The notes below the pieces were generated by a model, which had not been told where the DNA came from, did no database searches, and saw only the letters and a list, made by a program, of their open reading frames with translations. From Actinomadura sp. NBRC 104425 (lineage in GTDB: Bacteria > Actinomycetota > Actinomycetes > Streptosporangiales > Streptosporangiaceae), in contig NZ_BSTN01000004.1 in the NCBI RefSeq assembly GCF_030269545.1, positions 366,134 through 430,133 of the forward strand: 64,000 nt of DNA, given 5' to 3'. This document shows positions 8,895 through 20,252 of the stretch, piece by piece; position 1 is the stretch's first letter, and every line of letters starts with the position of its first letter. The position numbers and the translations under genes were made by a program.

Positions 8895-8977
8895 AGCTCG
8901 CCGAGGCGCGGCAGGCGACACCGGAGCAGACCTGACCGGCGCGCGCATCCCCGGGCGTCGCCGGTGGCCGTGGGCCG

Positions 8978-10036
8978 TCAGCGGGGGGCGCCGGTGGTGC
9001 CGCGGATCACCAGCCGCGGTTTCAGGACGACGTCGCGGCGCGTCGTGCGGCCGCCGTCCAGGCGTTCGACCATGGCCTGCAGCGCGTGGCGTGCCTGGTC
9101 GAGGGGTTCCTGGCTGACGGTGGTGAGGTTCACGTGGGCGAGCCTCGACAGCGGGCTGTCGTCGTATCCCGCGACGGACACGGCCTTGGGGGCCTCCACG
9201 CCGCTGCGGGCGAGGATGTCGAGCAGGCCGACGGCGGACCGGTCGTTCACGGCGACCACGGCGGTGGGCAGGTCGGGGCCGTCGAGCAGGGCGCGCGCGG
9301 CGGCCATGCCCGCATCCTCGGTGTAGCCGCCGGTGACGAGCCGTATGTGCTCCTCCAGGCCGTTGCGCTGCATGGCCTTGCGGTAGCCGCGGCGCCGGTC
9401 GGAGGCTATCGTTCCGGCGCCGCCGTCGAGGTGCGCGATCGAACGGTGCCCCAGTTCGGCGAGGTGGTCGACCACCTGGCCCACGCCCTGGTCGTCGGCC
9501 GTCCGCACCACGTCCAGGTCCGGTGACGCGATGCGGCGCCCCACCACGACGACGGGCAGCTGCCGCCCGAGGGCGGTCAGCCTCGGTGCGGGCAGTTCGG
9601 CGCCGATCAGGACGAGGCCCTCGCAGCGGAACTCCAGCAGGTTTTCGATGGCCCGGCGCTCGTCATGGGTGCGGGTCACGGTGCTCAGGGCCAGTTCGTA
9701 GCCGAACTCGTCGGCGACCGCCTGGAGTTCCTCGAACAGCTCGGCATGGAAGGTGTTGCGCAGCGTCATCGTGACGCCGAGCAGGTGCGTGCGGCGGCGG
9801 GCGAGCAGGCTCGCCGTCCGGTTGTGCCGGTAGCCCAGCTCGGCGGCCGCCTGCATGACGCGCGCCCGGGTCTCGGCGCTCGCGCCGGGTGCGTTGCGGA
9901 ACACCAGCGACACCAGCGCCTTGGACACCCCGGCCCGGGCGGCCACGTCCCGCATCGTCGGGCGCTTGGCCGGTTCTGACGCGCCGGCGGCCGCCTGGGG
10001 GGCGTCGGATCCTGTCGCGTCCAGCTTCTCTCCCAC
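8978..10036 (-). CDS. LacI-family transcriptional regulator of the inositol-type operon
   Basis: A 352-residue repressor. After a 25-residue Ala-rich tail comes the LacI headpiece: TMRDVAARAGVSKALVSLVF, then ETRARVMQAAAELGYRHNRT, and the hinge LLARRRTHLLGV. The rest is a periplasmic-binding-protein-like sensor domain (LVLIGAELPAP, VVVVGRRIASPDLDVVRTAD, VSVAGYDDSPLSRLAHVNLT). It is divergent from the catabolic operon starting at 10311. Two identical palindromes in the shared promoter are the likely operators, giving both autoregulation and operon control. Confidence 0.93.
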   Translation of the reverse strand: MGEKLDATGSDAPQAAAGASEPAKRPTMRDVAARAGVSKALVSLVFRNAPGASAETRARVMQAAAELGYRHNRTASLLARRRTHLLGVTMTLRNTFHAELFEELQAVADEFGYELALSTVTRTHDERRAIENLLEFRCEGLVLIGAELPAPRLTALGRQLPVVVVGRRIASPDLDVVRTADDQGVGQVVDHLAELGHRSIAHLDGGAGTIASDRRRGYRKAMQRNGLEEHIRLVTGGYTEDAGMAAARALLDGPDLPTAVVAVNDRSAVGLLDILARSGVEAPKAVSVAGYDDSPLSRLAHVNLTTVSQEPLDQARHALQAMVERLDGGRTTRRDVVLKPRLVIRGTTGAPR

Positions 10037-10100
10037 CGAATCCCATTCTCCCGATGTGCCGCCGAGAGTATCACGTCCCGGCCCGGCGAGCGATTTCTTA

Positions 10101-10112
10101 TAGACCGGTCTA
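10101..10112. promoter_or_regulatory. Operator 1, 12-base perfect palindrome
   Basis: TAGACCGGTCTA, a perfect 12-base palindrome with the central CCGG common in LacI-family operators. It is repeated 35 bases downstream with matching flanks (CTT before, GTT after). It sits just upstream of the -35 box of the operon promoter. LacI binding is inferred. Confidence 0.8.
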
Positions 10113-10121
10113 GTTCACCCC

Positions 10122-10151
10122 TTGACGGGGTCTTCTAGACCGGTCTAGTTT
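10122..10151 (+). promoter_or_regulatory. Probable promoter of the inositol-type operon
   Basis: TTGACG at 10122-10127 is a good -35 box. TAGTTT (10146-10151) or TCTAGT (10144-10149), 16-18 bases on, could be the -10. The -10 falls inside operator 2, which would let the bound repressor block RNA polymerase. About 160 bases separate it from the first start codon, leaving a sizeable untranslated leader. Confidence 0.55.
10136..10147. promoter_or_regulatory. Operator 2, identical 12-base palindrome
   Basis: The second copy of TAGACCGGTCTA, centred 35 bases from the first. It overlaps the -10 region of the proposed promoter. The pair suggests cooperative repressor binding on nearly the same face of the helix (35 bases is close to 3.3 turns). 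Confidence 0.8.
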
Positions 10152-10310
10152 CTTGGTCCCGAGAGCGAGTGATGTACATCACTGTGAATGTTTTTGCAGG
10201 TCATGTCGCTTGCGTCAAGGTGTGCCGGCGAGCCTCGGCGAGGCGGAACGCCTGGGTACGGTGCCGTGGCCGGCGCGGCCGCGGGCAGGTTCGAGAGTAA
10301 GGGGAGCGCT

Positions 10311-11471
10311 GTGAAATCGTCGATCGGGGTCGCGGTGATCGGTGCCGGCATGGCGGGCCGCGCGCACGCGCAGGGGTACCGGTCCGCGTCGACCGTGTTC
10401 GCGGCCGGCCTGCCCGAGGTCCGGCTGGTGGCCATCGCCGACGCCAACGAGACCCTCGGCGCGGACGCCGCCCGGCGCTACGGCTACGAGCGCGCGGAGA
10501 CCGACTGGGAGGCGATCGCGGCGGCGCCCGACATCGACGCGGTGAGCGTCGTGGTGGCCAACACGCTGCACCGGGAGATCGTCGAGGGGCTGCTGGCGGC
10601 GGGCAAGCACGTGCTGTGCGAGAAGCCGCTGGCACCGACCGTCGAGGACGCGCGGGCCATGGTGCAGGCCGCCGAGAAGGCCGACCGGGTCGCCGCCGTC
10701 GGGTTCAGCTTCCGCAGGTCCCCGGCGGTCGGCGCGATCCGCGAGCGGGTCGCCTCCGGGGAGCTCGGCCGCCCCCTGCACTTCAACGGCCACTACTGGT
10801 GCGACTACGGCTGCTCGGCCGACGCGCCGATGAGCTGGCGCTACAAGGGCGGACCCGGGTCGGGCGCCCTCGCCGACATCGGCAGCCACCTGATCGACAT
10901 GGCCGAGTTCCTCTGCGGCCCGGTGGAGTCGGTGCACGGTGCGGTGCTGTCCACCGTGATCCCCGACCGCCCGGTCCCGCTCGGCACCGCGATCGGCCAC
11001 GCGGGCGGCGTGGAGCTGAGCGACCGGCGCGAGGCGGTGGAGAACGAGGACATGGCCACGTTCACCGCGACGTTCCAGAGCGGGGCCGTCGGCACGTTCT
11101 CGGTGTCCCGGGTGGCCCACGGACTGCCCAACGCGCTGGGCTTCGAGCTGTTCTGCGCCGATGGCTCGGCCGCGTTCGACGTGTCCCGTCCGGCCGAGTT
11201 CACCGTGTCCGACCGGGTGTCCGGCGACCACCGCCGGGTCCTGACCGGCCCGGAGCACCCGTACATCGCCGGAGGGCTGGCCATGGACTTCCCGGGCGTG
11301 GCCCACGGGATCAACGACTTCTTCACCTACCAGGCGAGGGCCTTCCTGGAGGAGATCGCCGGAGTGGACGGGCTGCCGCGCTGCGCCGATTTCGCCGCGG
11401 GCTTGCGCAACCTGGAGCTGCTCGACGCCGTCGTGCGGTCCGCCGGGTCGGACGGCTCCCTGCCCGGCTGA
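10311..11471 (+). CDS. Gfo/Idh/MocA oxidoreductase, inositol dehydrogenase-like
   Basis: A 386-residue NAD(P)-dependent polyol/sugar dehydrogenase. The Rossmann motif GVAVIGAGMAGRAHAQGY is near the N-terminus, the substrate-site CEKPLAPTVEDA lysine motif is near residue 105, and GSHLIDMAEFLCGPVESV follows in the C-terminal sheet domain. The GTG start at 10311 follows AAGGGGA by 7 bases. It heads the operon and most likely oxidises inositol or a relative (IolG/IolX role). Which isomer cannot be told from sequence. Confidence 0.85.
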   Translation: MKSSIGVAVIGAGMAGRAHAQGYRSASTVFAAGLPEVRLVAIADANETLGADAARRYGYERAETDWEAIAAAPDIDAVSVVVANTLHREIVEGLLAAGKHVLCEKPLAPTVEDARAMVQAAEKADRVAAVGFSFRRSPAVGAIRERVASGELGRPLHFNGHYWCDYGCSADAPMSWRYKGGPGSGALADIGSHLIDMAEFLCGPVESVHGAVLSTVIPDRPVPLGTAIGHAGGVELSDRREAVENEDMATFTATFQSGAVGTFSVSRVAHGLPNALGFELFCADGSAAFDVSRPAEFTVSDRVSGDHRRVLTGPEHPYIAGGLAMDFPGVAHGINDFFTYQARAFLEEIAGVDGLPRCADFAAGLRNLELLDAVVRSAGSDGSLPG

Positions 11472-11566
11472 GGCGACCCGCGCCGGGCGCACGGCCGTCC
11501 GAAACCCGTTCACTTCTCACCCTGGCGGGCCCGCCCCGCCGCCACCACGACACGGAGGCAAGCATC

Positions 11567-12565
11567 ATGAAGCTGGGCGCCTACACCGCGTGCCTTGACG
11601 ACAAGCCGCTGCCGGAGGCCCTGAAGATCCTGCGGGAACTCGGCCTGACCGGCGCCGAGATCAACGCCGGCGGATTCCGGCCCGCGCCCCACATCCCGAT
11701 CGCGCGGCTGCGCGAGAGCGTGGCGGCGCGCGAGGACTACCTGGGCCAGTTCGAGGACGCGGGCATCGCCCTGACCGGGCTGAACGTCAACGGCAACCCG
11801 CTGCACCCCGACCCCGAGGTCGGCCCACGGCACGCCGACGACCTGCGGCAGGCGATCATCACGGCCGGGCTGCTGGGCGTGCGCCGCGTCGTGGCGATGT
11901 CCGGGCAGCCCGCGGCGCACCCCGGAGGCACCGCCCCGTCGTGGGCCGTGATCCCCTGGGACAGCGCCTACCTGGACGTGCTGGAGTACCAGTGGCGCGA
12001 GGTGGCGATCCCGTTCTGGACGGAGATCGACGCCCTGGCCCGGGACGCCGACGTCAAGGTGTGCATCGAGATGCACCCGCATAACCTGGTGTTCAACCCG
12101 GCGACGCTGGAGCGGCTGGTCACCGAGACCGGCGCCACCCACGTCGGCGCCGAGATGGACCCCAGCCACCTGTTCTGGCAGGGGATCGACCCCGTCGCGG
12201 CCGTCGAGCACCTGGGCCCGCTGGTGTTCCACGCCGCCGCGAAGGACACCCGAATCAACGACAAGTGCCGTGTGTACGGCGTGCTCGACGACCGGTTCAC
12301 CCGGATCCCCGCCGAGGAGAACCCCCTGGGGATCGGCGGCCGCTACACGGTGACCCGGTGGCCGGCCGAGTCGTCCTGGGACTTCGTGGCCGTCGGACGC
12401 GGCCACGACCAGGACTTCTGGAGCCGGTTCCTGCGCGCGCTGCACGCCGTCGACCCCGACATTGCCGTCAACATCGAGCACGAGGACGAGGAGTTCGACC
12501 AGGTCGAGGGGCTGCGCCGGTCGGCGGAGAGCCTGCTCGCCGCGGCGGCCGCCGCCGGTCTGTGA
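11567..12565 (+). CDS. Sugar phosphate isomerase/epimerase, TIM barrel (IolE-like candidate)
   Basis: A 332-residue xylose-isomerase-like TIM-barrel protein. It starts MKLGAYTACLDDKPLPEALK. Probable metal ligands lie in VCIEMHPHNLVF, GAEMDPSHLFWQG, LVFHAAAKDTRI and NIEHEDEEF. In inositol operons this fold supplies the dehydratase IolE and the isomerases IolH/IolI; with no other candidate here, it may be the inosose dehydratase or a 3-keto-inositol epimerase. It is 95 bases after the dehydrogenase gene. Confidence 0.78.
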   Translation: MKLGAYTACLDDKPLPEALKILRELGLTGAEINAGGFRPAPHIPIARLRESVAAREDYLGQFEDAGIALTGLNVNGNPLHPDPEVGPRHADDLRQAIITAGLLGVRRVVAMSGQPAAHPGGTAPSWAVIPWDSAYLDVLEYQWREVAIPFWTEIDALARDADVKVCIEMHPHNLVFNPATLERLVTETGATHVGAEMDPSHLFWQGIDPVAAVEHLGPLVFHAAAKDTRINDKCRVYGVLDDRFTRIPAEENPLGIGGRYTVTRWPAESSWDFVAVGRGHDQDFWSRFLRALHAVDPDIAVNIEHEDEEFDQVEGLRRSAESLLAAAAAAGL

Positions 12566-12678
12566 CCGCCCGGCCGGCGCTCACCGGACGAGACCCACCC
12601 CAACCCAAGATCCCACCCCACCACGTCACCGGCCGGGCGGCGGTCCCGGCCGGGACGGCCAGAAAGGCAGGAACGCCA

Positions 12679-13686
12679 ATGAGAACGCCGGCGAGGATCC
12701 GATCGGGCAGACGGGCCGCGAGCGTCGCGCTGGTCGCGGCGCTGGCCCTGGCCGCGTGCAGCAGCACCGGCGGCAAGCAGGCGCAGGAGGAGGGCGCCGA
12801 GGTCGCGGCGGGCAAGGCGAACACGCCGCGCATGAAGATCACCATGGTGACGCACGCGCCGTCCGGCGACACCTTCTGGGACATCATCCGCAAGGGCGCC
12901 GAGGCCGCGGCCGCCAAGGACAACGTCCAGTTCCAGTACGCCAACGACATCGATCCCGGTAAGCAGGCCACCCTCATCCAGAACGCCATCGACAGCAAGG
13001 TCGACGCCCTCGCGGTGACCCTGCCCAACCCCGGCGCGCTGACCCCCGCGGTCAAGAAGGCCGTGGCCGCGGGCATCCCGGTGGTGGCGTTCAACGCCGG
13101 AGTGGACGACTGGCAGAAGTCCGGCGCGCTGATGTTCTTCGGCCAGGACGAGAGCGTGTCCGGCGAGGCCGCCGGGAAGCGGCTGAGCTCCGAGGGCGCC
13201 AAGAAGGTGCTGTGCGTCGTGCAGGAACAGGGGCAGGTGCAGTTGGAGGCGCGCTGCGCGGGCGTGCAGAAGGGCTTCTCCGGCACGACCGAGAAGCTCT
13301 ACGTGACCGGCACCAACATGCCGTCGGTCAAGTCGACCATCACCGCCAAGCTCCAGACCGACAAGAGCATCGACCACGTGGTCACCCTGGCGGCGCCCAT
13401 CGCCCTGACCGCCGTCCAGTCGGTCAAGGACGCCGGCAGCCAGGCGAAGGTGGTCACCTTCGACACCAACACGCAACTGGTGAAGGCGCTGCAGGACAAG
13501 GACGTCGAGTGGGCCATCGACCAGCAGCCCTACCTGCAGGGGTACCTGGCGATCGACTCGCTGTGGCTCTACAAGGCCAACGGCAACGTCATGGGCGGCG
13601 GCCGGGCCACGCTCACCGGCCCGTCCTTCATCGACCAGAGCAACCTCGCGCAGGTCGCCAAGTTCGCCTCCGCAGGCACTCGATAG
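12679..13686 (+). CDS. Sugar/inositol ABC transporter binding lipoprotein (RbsB-like)
   Basis: A 335-residue periplasmic-binding-protein-1 family member. It has an N-terminal Arg-rich stretch, a hydrophobic core and the lipobox LALAAC with cysteine near residue 30, so it should be a membrane-anchored lipoprotein. MKITMVTHAPSGDTFWDIIR starts the mature fold; IDSKVDALAVTLPNPGAL and GIPVVAFNAGVDDW are typical of RbsB/inositol-binding proteins. Its permease and ATPase come 5.5 kb later at 19197 and 20249, after four catabolic genes. A strong hairpin follows its stop. Confidence 0.88.
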   Translation: MRTPARIRSGRRAASVALVAALALAACSSTGGKQAQEEGAEVAAGKANTPRMKITMVTHAPSGDTFWDIIRKGAEAAAAKDNVQFQYANDIDPGKQATLIQNAIDSKVDALAVTLPNPGALTPAVKKAVAAGIPVVAFNAGVDDWQKSGALMFFGQDESVSGEAAGKRLSSEGAKKVLCVVQEQGQVQLEARCAGVQKGFSGTTEKLYVTGTNMPSVKSTITAKLQTDKSIDHVVTLAAPIALTAVQSVKDAGSQAKVVTFDTNTQLVKALQDKDVEWAIDQQPYLQGYLAIDSLWLYKANGNVMGGGRATLTGPSFIDQSNLAQVAKFASAGTR

Positions 13687-13691
13687 CAGGC

Positions 13692-13719
13692 GCGGGCCCC
13701 CACACGGTGGCGGGCCCGC
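13692..13719 (+). terminator. Intra-operon hairpin after the binding-protein gene
   Basis: GCGGGCCC pairs with GGGCCCGC, and CCAC with GTGG inside, around ACG. It begins 6 bases after the stop of the binding-protein gene. It probably acts as a partial terminator or RNA-stabilising hairpin so that more binding protein than downstream enzyme is made. A similar hairpin follows the other binding-protein gene at 35365. Confidence 0.65.
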
Positions 13720-13738
13720 CCGCTTCAGAAGGGACGAG

Positions 13739-14728
13739 ATGAGGACCGGAGCCGAAGGCGCCGCCGACACCGCACCGGACGCCGCCGACCGCTTCGACGT
13801 GATCACCATGGGCCGGGTGGGGGTGGACGTCTATCCCCGGCAGGTCGGCGTCGGCCTGGAGGACGTGGAGACCTTCGGGAAGTATCTGGGCGGCAGCCCC
13901 ACCAACGTCGCGGTCGCCGCCGCGCGGCACGGACGCCGGGCCGCCGTGATCACCCGCACCGGGGACGACCCGTTCGGGCGGTTCGTCCGCACGGCGCTGC
14001 GCCGGTACGGCGTCGACGACCGGTTCGTCGCCGCCGTACCGGACCTGCCGACACCGGTGACGTTCTGCGAGATCTTCCCGCCCGACGATTTCCCGCTCCA
14101 CTTCTACCGGTTTCCCAAGGCGCCCGACCTGGAGATCTGGGCCGACGACCTGGACATGGACGCGATCGGCCGGGCCCGGGTGTTCTGGGCCACGACGACC
14201 GGGCTGGCGCAGGAGCCGAGCCGCGAGGCGACGCTGGCCGCGCTGGCGGCCCGCGACCGCAGGCCGTTCACGGTGCTGGACCTGGACTACCGGCCGATGT
14301 TCTGGCCGTCCCGGGAGCACGCGCGCTCCTGTATCGCCAAGGCCCTGGCGCACACCACGGTGGCGGTCGGCAACCTCGACGAATGCGAGGTCGCCGTGGG
14401 GGAGCGGAACCCGTACGCGGCCGCCAAGGCCCTGCGCGACCGCGGCGTCGCCCTGGCCGTCGTCAAGCAGGGGCCGAAGGGGGTCCTGGCGATGGACGAC
14501 TCGGGCGCCGTCGAGGTGCCGCCGGTCCCGGTGGACGTCGTCAACGGCCTCGGCGCCGGGGACGCGTTCGGCGGGGCGCTGTGCCACGGACTGCTCGCCG
14601 GATGGGACACCGAGCGGGCGGTGCGCTTCGCCAACGCGGCGGGCGCGATCGTCGCGGGGCGGCTGGCCTGCTCGGACGCGATGCCGACGCCGGCCGAGGT
14701 GAACGGACTTCTCGGGGAGGATGCGTGA
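13739..14728 (+). CDS. iolC: 5-dehydro-2-deoxygluconokinase
   Basis: A 329-residue PfkB-family kinase that phosphorylates 5-dehydro-2-deoxygluconate in the inositol pathway. FDVITMGRVGVDVYPRQVGV and GKYLGGSPTNVAVAAARHG are the IolC-type opening; YRPMFWPSREHA and VGNLDECEVAVGE are the middle segment; VVNGLGAGDAFGGALCHGLL holds the anion hole and catalytic aspartate. The ATG follows GAAGGGACG. The stop overlaps the next start by 4 bases. Confidence 0.92.
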   Translation: MRTGAEGAADTAPDAADRFDVITMGRVGVDVYPRQVGVGLEDVETFGKYLGGSPTNVAVAAARHGRRAAVITRTGDDPFGRFVRTALRRYGVDDRFVAAVPDLPTPVTFCEIFPPDDFPLHFYRFPKAPDLEIWADDLDMDAIGRARVFWATTTGLAQEPSREATLAALAARDRRPFTVLDLDYRPMFWPSREHARSCIAKALAHTTVAVGNLDECEVAVGERNPYAAAKALRDRGVALAVVKQGPKGVLAMDDSGAVEVPPVPVDVVNGLGAGDAFGGALCHGLLAGWDTERAVRFANAAGAIVAGRLACSDAMPTPAEVNGLLGEDA

Positions 14729-15615
14729 GTGCGCGAACCTTCGCCGACCGGATGTCGGCTCTGGTCGAGGCGCGGGCCGTCCGGCCGTCGGCAGTCGGCG
14801 AGGCGGCCCGGCGGCGGGTGCGCCGAAGACGGCTGCTCGGCCCGAGCGGACGCCTCATGATCGTCGCAGCCGACCATCCGGCCCGGGGCGCGCTCGGCGC
14901 GGGCCCGCGCCCGCTGGCGATGGCCGACCGGCGGGACCTGCTGGAACGGCTGTGCACGGTGCTGGACCGCCCCGGCGTGGACGGCGTGCTCGGCACCCCG
15001 GACATCATCGAAGACCTGCTGCTGCTCGGCGCGCTGGACGACAAGGTCGTCATCGGCTCCATGAACCGCGGCGGTCTGGCCGGGGCCGCCTTCGAGATCG
15101 ACGACCGCTTCACCGCCTACACCGCGGAGGCGATCGCGGCCGGCGGGCTGGACGGCGGCAAGATGCTGCTGCGCATCGACGACCGCGACCAGGCCACGCC
15201 CGCCACCGTGCAGGCGTGCGCCGGGGCCGTCTCCGAGCTGGCCGGGCGGGGCCTGATGGCGATGGTGGAGCCGTTCATCTCGCACCGGGTGGACGGGCGC
15301 ATCCGCAACGTCCTCACCCCCGAGGCGATGATCCGCGCGATCGCCATCGCCTCCGGCCTTGGCGCGACATCCGCCTGCACCTGGCTCAAGGTGCCGGTCG
15401 TCGACGACATGGAACGGGTGATGGCCGCGACCACACTGCCCACCCTGCTGCTGGGCGGCGAGGTGCCCGCCGACCCGGACGCGGCGCTGGCCGGCTGGCA
15501 GCAGGCGATGCGGCTGCCCAACGTCCGGGGCCTGGTCGTCGGCCGCAGCCTGCTGTACCCGGCCGACGACGATGTCGCGGGCGCCGCCGACGCCGCCGTG
15601 GAGGTGCTGAAGTGA
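14725..15615 (+). CDS. Cgl0159-type (beta/alpha)8 aldolase-like protein
   Basis: A 296-residue protein that follows iolC with a GTGA overlap. GPSGRLMIVAADHPARGALG, GVLGTPDIIEDLLLLGALDD and the FISHRVDGR segment match the deoxyribose-phosphate-aldolase-like family found beside iolC in corynebacterial inositol operons. ATSACTWLKVPVVDDMERV probably carries the Schiff-base lysine. By position it could do the IolJ step, splitting 2-deoxy-5-keto-gluconate 6-phosphate into glycerone phosphate and malonate semialdehyde. The reaction is inference. Confidence 0.8.
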   Translation: MSARTFADRMSALVEARAVRPSAVGEAARRRVRRRRLLGPSGRLMIVAADHPARGALGAGPRPLAMADRRDLLERLCTVLDRPGVDGVLGTPDIIEDLLLLGALDDKVVIGSMNRGGLAGAAFEIDDRFTAYTAEAIAAGGLDGGKMLLRIDDRDQATPATVQACAGAVSELAGRGLMAMVEPFISHRVDGRIRNVLTPEAMIRAIAIASGLGATSACTWLKVPVVDDMERVMAATTLPTLLLGGEVPADPDAALAGWQQAMRLPNVRGLVVGRSLLYPADDDVAGAADAAVEVLK

Positions 15616-15671
15616 AGCACCACCTGCCCGCCGGCAGGGCGGCCGAGCCTTCTTGGCCATCGTGGGCAGCC

Positions 15672-15688
15672 GGCATGGAAGCCATGCC
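15672..15688 (+). promoter_or_regulatory. Small hairpin in the iolD leader
   Basis: GGCATGG-AAG-CCATGCC, a 7-base perfect stem with a 3-base loop, lies in the 145-base gap before iolD. This is the longest gap between the catabolic genes and could be a processing or weak attenuation site. No promoter is clear. Confidence 0.35.
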
Positions 15689-15760
15689 CGCCTCACCAGC
15701 ACCACCCGAGCATTTCGCCCTCACAGGCGTCTCGGGCATCAATCAGGAAGGCAGGGCATC

Positions 15761-17626
15761 ATGAGGCTCACCGTCGCCCAGGCCATCGTCCGATTCCTGG
15801 CCCGGCAGTGGACCGAACGCGACGGCGAGGAGCAGCGCCTGTTCGCCGGCTGTTTCGGGATCTTCGGGCACGGCAACGTGGCGGGCCTGGGGCAGGCGCT
15901 GCTGGAGGCGCACGGAACCGGCGTCGGTCTGCCCTACTACATGGCCCGCAACGAGCAGGCCATGGTGCACGCCGCCGTCGGCTACGCGCGCATGAAGGAC
16001 CGCCTGCAGACCTTCGCCTGCACGTCCTCGATCGGGCCGGGCGCCACCAACATGGTCACCGGCGCCGCGCTGGCCACGATCAACCGGATCCCCGTCCTGC
16101 TGCTGCCCGGCGACGTGTTCGCCACCCGCGTCGCCAACCCCGTGCTGCAGGAACTGGAGGACCCCCGCTCCTACGACGTCTCGGTCAACGACGCCTTGCG
16201 GCCGGTGTCGCGGTTCTTCGACCGGATCGGCCGGCCCGAACAGCTGCCGTCGGCGCTGCTGGCCGCGATGCGGGTGCTCACCGACCCGGCCGAGACGGGC
16301 GCGGTGACCCTGGCGCTGCCGCAGGACGTGCAGGCGGAGGCGTACGACTGGCCGGAGGAGCTCTTCCAGCGCCGGGTCTGGCACGTGCCGCGGCCGCTGC
16401 CCGAGCCCGCGGCGCTGGCCCGCGCCGCCGAGGTGCTGCGGTCCGCGCGCCGGCCGCTGATCGTCGCGGGCGGCGGTGTGATCTACAGCCGGGCCACCGA
16501 GGCGCTGCGCCGCTTCGCCGAGGCGACCGGCATCCCGGTCGCCGACACCCAGGCGGGCAAGGGCGCACTGCACTGGGAGCATCCGTGCGCCGTCGGCGGG
16601 GTGGGCGCCACCGGCTCGGCCGCCGCGAACGCGCTGGCGCGGGAGGCCGACGTGGTGCTCGGCGTCGGAACCCGCTACAGCGACTTCACCACCGCTTCGC
16701 GGACCGCGTTCCAGCACCCCGGCGTGCGGTTCGTCAACCTCAACATCACCTCGTTCGACGCCGCCAAGCACGCCGGCGCCATGCTGGTCGCCGACGCCCG
16801 CGCCGGGCTGGAAGCGCTGACCGAGGCGCTGGCCGGGCACCGCGTGGACGAGGCGTACGCGGCGCGGGCCCGCGAACTGGCCGCCGGATGGGCGCGGGTC
16901 GTCGACGGCGCCTACCGGCTCGGACACGGCCCGCTGCCCGCGCAGACCGAGATCCTCGGCGTCCTCAACGAGGAGTCGGACCCCCGCGACGTGGTCGTCC
17001 AGGCGGCCGGCAGCATGCCCGGCGACCTGCAGATGCTGTGGCGGGCCCGCGACCCCAAGGGCTACCACGTCGAATACGGCTACTCCTGCATGGGCTACGA
17101 GATCGCGGGCGGTCTCGGCGTCAAGATGGCCGACCCGACCCGCGAGGTGTTCGTGCTGGTGGGCGACGGGTCGTACCTGATGATGGCGCAGGAGATCGTC
17201 ACCGCGGTCGCCGAGCACGTCAAGCTCACCATCGTCCTGGTGCAAAACCACGGCTTCGCCTCGATCGGCGCCCTGTCGGAGACCGTCGGCGCCGAACGGT
17301 TCGGCACCGCCTACCGCTACCGCGACCCCGCAACCGGCCTGCTCGACGGCGGGCTCCTCCCGGTGGACCTCGCGGCCAACGCCGCCAGCCTCGGTGCCGA
17401 CGTCATCCGCGCCCGCACGGTCGAGGAGTTCCGCGCGGCGCTGCGGCAGGCCAAGGCCTGCGACCGGACGACCGTCGTGCACGTCGAGACCGACCCGCTC
17501 GCGCCCGTCCCGTCCTCGGAGGGCTGGTGGGACGTCCCGGTGGCCGAGGTCTCCGCGCTCGACGGCACCCGCAAGGCGCGGGCCGACTACGAGGCCGCCA
17601 AGTCCGCGCAACGCCCCTACCTCTAA
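15761..17626 (+). CDS. iolD: 3D-(3,5/4)-trihydroxycyclohexane-1,2-dione acylhydrolase (decyclising)
   Basis: A 621-residue thiamine-diphosphate enzyme that opens the inositol ring. The catalytic glutamate is in [20 protein letters not shown] (near residue 64), followed by [20 protein letters not shown]. The central domain has [18 protein letters not shown]. The ThDP motif [15 protein letters not shown] is near residue 468 with the downstream NHGFASIG. The long [19 protein letters not shown] segment is IolD-specific. Length is normal. The ATG at 15761 is preceded by AGGAAGG. Confidence 0.94.
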   Translation: MRLTVAQAIVRFLARQWTERDGEEQRLFAGCFGIFGHGNVAGLGQALLEAHGTGVGLPYYMARNEQAMVHAAVGYARMKDRLQTFACTSSIGPGATNMVTGAALATINRIPVLLLPGDVFATRVANPVLQELEDPRSYDVSVNDALRPVSRFFDRIGRPEQLPSALLAAMRVLTDPAETGAVTLALPQDVQAEAYDWPEELFQRRVWHVPRPLPEPAALARAAEVLRSARRPLIVAGGGVIYSRATEALRRFAEATGIPVADTQAGKGALHWEHPCAVGGVGATGSAAANALAREADVVLGVGTRYSDFTTASRTAFQHPGVRFVNLNITSFDAAKHAGAMLVADARAGLEALTEALAGHRVDEAYAARARELAAGWARVVDGAYRLGHGPLPAQTEILGVLNEESDPRDVVVQAAGSMPGDLQMLWRARDPKGYHVEYGYSCMGYEIAGGLGVKMADPTREVFVLVGDGSYLMMAQEIVTAVAEHVKLTIVLVQNHGFASIGALSETVGAERFGTAYRYRDPATGLLDGGLLPVDLAANAASLGADVIRARTVEEFRAALRQAKACDRTTVVHVETDPLAPVPSSEGWWDVPVAEVSALDGTRKARADYEAAKSAQRPYL

Positions 17627-17636
17627 GGAAAACCCC

Positions 17637-19139
<1,503 letters not shown>

Positions 19140-19196
19140 TCCGCCGGGTGACGCCTTCCGACAACCACCCACCCCATGCCTCTCGGAGGTGTTTCC

Positions 19197-20252
19197 ATGA
19201 GTGACACGCTCGACGTCGGCGTCCGGCCGCCGACGCGGGACGAGCGCCTGACCGAGCAGTCGCTGCCGGCCCGGATCCTCGTCCGGCCCGAGGTCGGCGC
19301 GCTGGTCGGCGCGATCGGCGTCTACATCCTGTTCTTCGCGGTCGCCGAGCCGTTCCGCGGCCTGGACGCGCTGGCGACCATCCTGTACGCCGGCTCCACG
19401 CTCGGCATCCCGGCCGTCGGCGTCGCCCTGCTGATGATCGGCGGCGAGTTCGACCTGTCCACCGGGGTCGCGGTGACCAGCTCCGCGCTGGTCGCCTCGA
19501 TGTTCAGCTTCCAGCTCACCGCCAACCTGTGGGTGGGCATCGCCGTCTCGCTGCTGGTGGCACTTTGCATCGGCTGGCTCAACGGCTACCTGGTCATCCG
19601 CACCGGCATCCCCAGCTTCCTGGTGACGCTGGCCATGTTCCTGATGCTGCAGGGCCTCAACCTGGCCGTCACGAAGATCATCACCGGCAATGTCGCCAGC
19701 CCGAACATCTCCGACATGGAGGGCTTCGACTCCGCACGCAAGATCTTCGCCCAGGAGTGGAGCATCGGCGGCGCGAACCTGCGCATCTCGGTGCTGTGGT
19801 GGCTGCTGTTCGTCGCCCTCGCCACCTGGGTGCTGCTGCGCACCCGCATCGGCAACTGGATCTTCGCCGTCGGCGGCGCCGCCCACAGCGCCCGCGGCGT
19901 GGGCGTCCCGGTGAACCGGGTGAAGATCGGCCTGTTCATGACCGTGTCCGCGCTGACCTGGTTCACCGGCATGAACCTGCTGTTCTCGTTCAACTCCGTC
20001 CAGTCCGGCGAGGGTGTGGGCAACGAGTTCCTGTACATCATCGCCGCCGTGATCGGCGGGTGCCTGCTGACCGGCGGGCACGGCTCGGCGGTGGGCGCGG
20101 CGATCGGCGCGTTCATCTTCGGGATGACCACCCAGGGCATCGTCTACGCGGGCTGGAATCCCGACTGGTTCAAGTTCTTCCTCGGCGCGATGCTCCTGGC
20201 GGCCACCCTGCTGAACCTCTGGGTCCGCCGCAGGACGGAGGTCACCGAATGA
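19197..20252 (+). CDS. Sugar/inositol ABC transporter permease (RbsC-like)
   Basis: A 351-residue multi-span membrane protein of the ribose/inositol permease family. After a 35-residue cytoplasmic N-terminus there are about eight to ten hydrophobic segments, including [17 protein letters not shown] (a family hallmark) and [20 protein letters not shown]. The ATG at 19197 follows TCGGAGGT. It is coupled to the ATPase gene by an ATGA overlap. It works with the binding protein at 12679. Confidence 0.9.
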   Translation: MSDTLDVGVRPPTRDERLTEQSLPARILVRPEVGALVGAIGVYILFFAVAEPFRGLDALATILYAGSTLGIPAVGVALLMIGGEFDLSTGVAVTSSALVASMFSFQLTANLWVGIAVSLLVALCIGWLNGYLVIRTGIPSFLVTLAMFLMLQGLNLAVTKIITGNVASPNISDMEGFDSARKIFAQEWSIGGANLRISVLWWLLFVALATWVLLRTRIGNWIFAVGGAAHSARGVGVPVNRVKIGLFMTVSALTWFTGMNLLFSFNSVQSGEGVGNEFLYIIAAVIGGCLLTGGHGSAVGAAIGAFIFGMTTQGIVYAGWNPDWFKFFLGAMLLAATLLNLWVRRRTEVTE

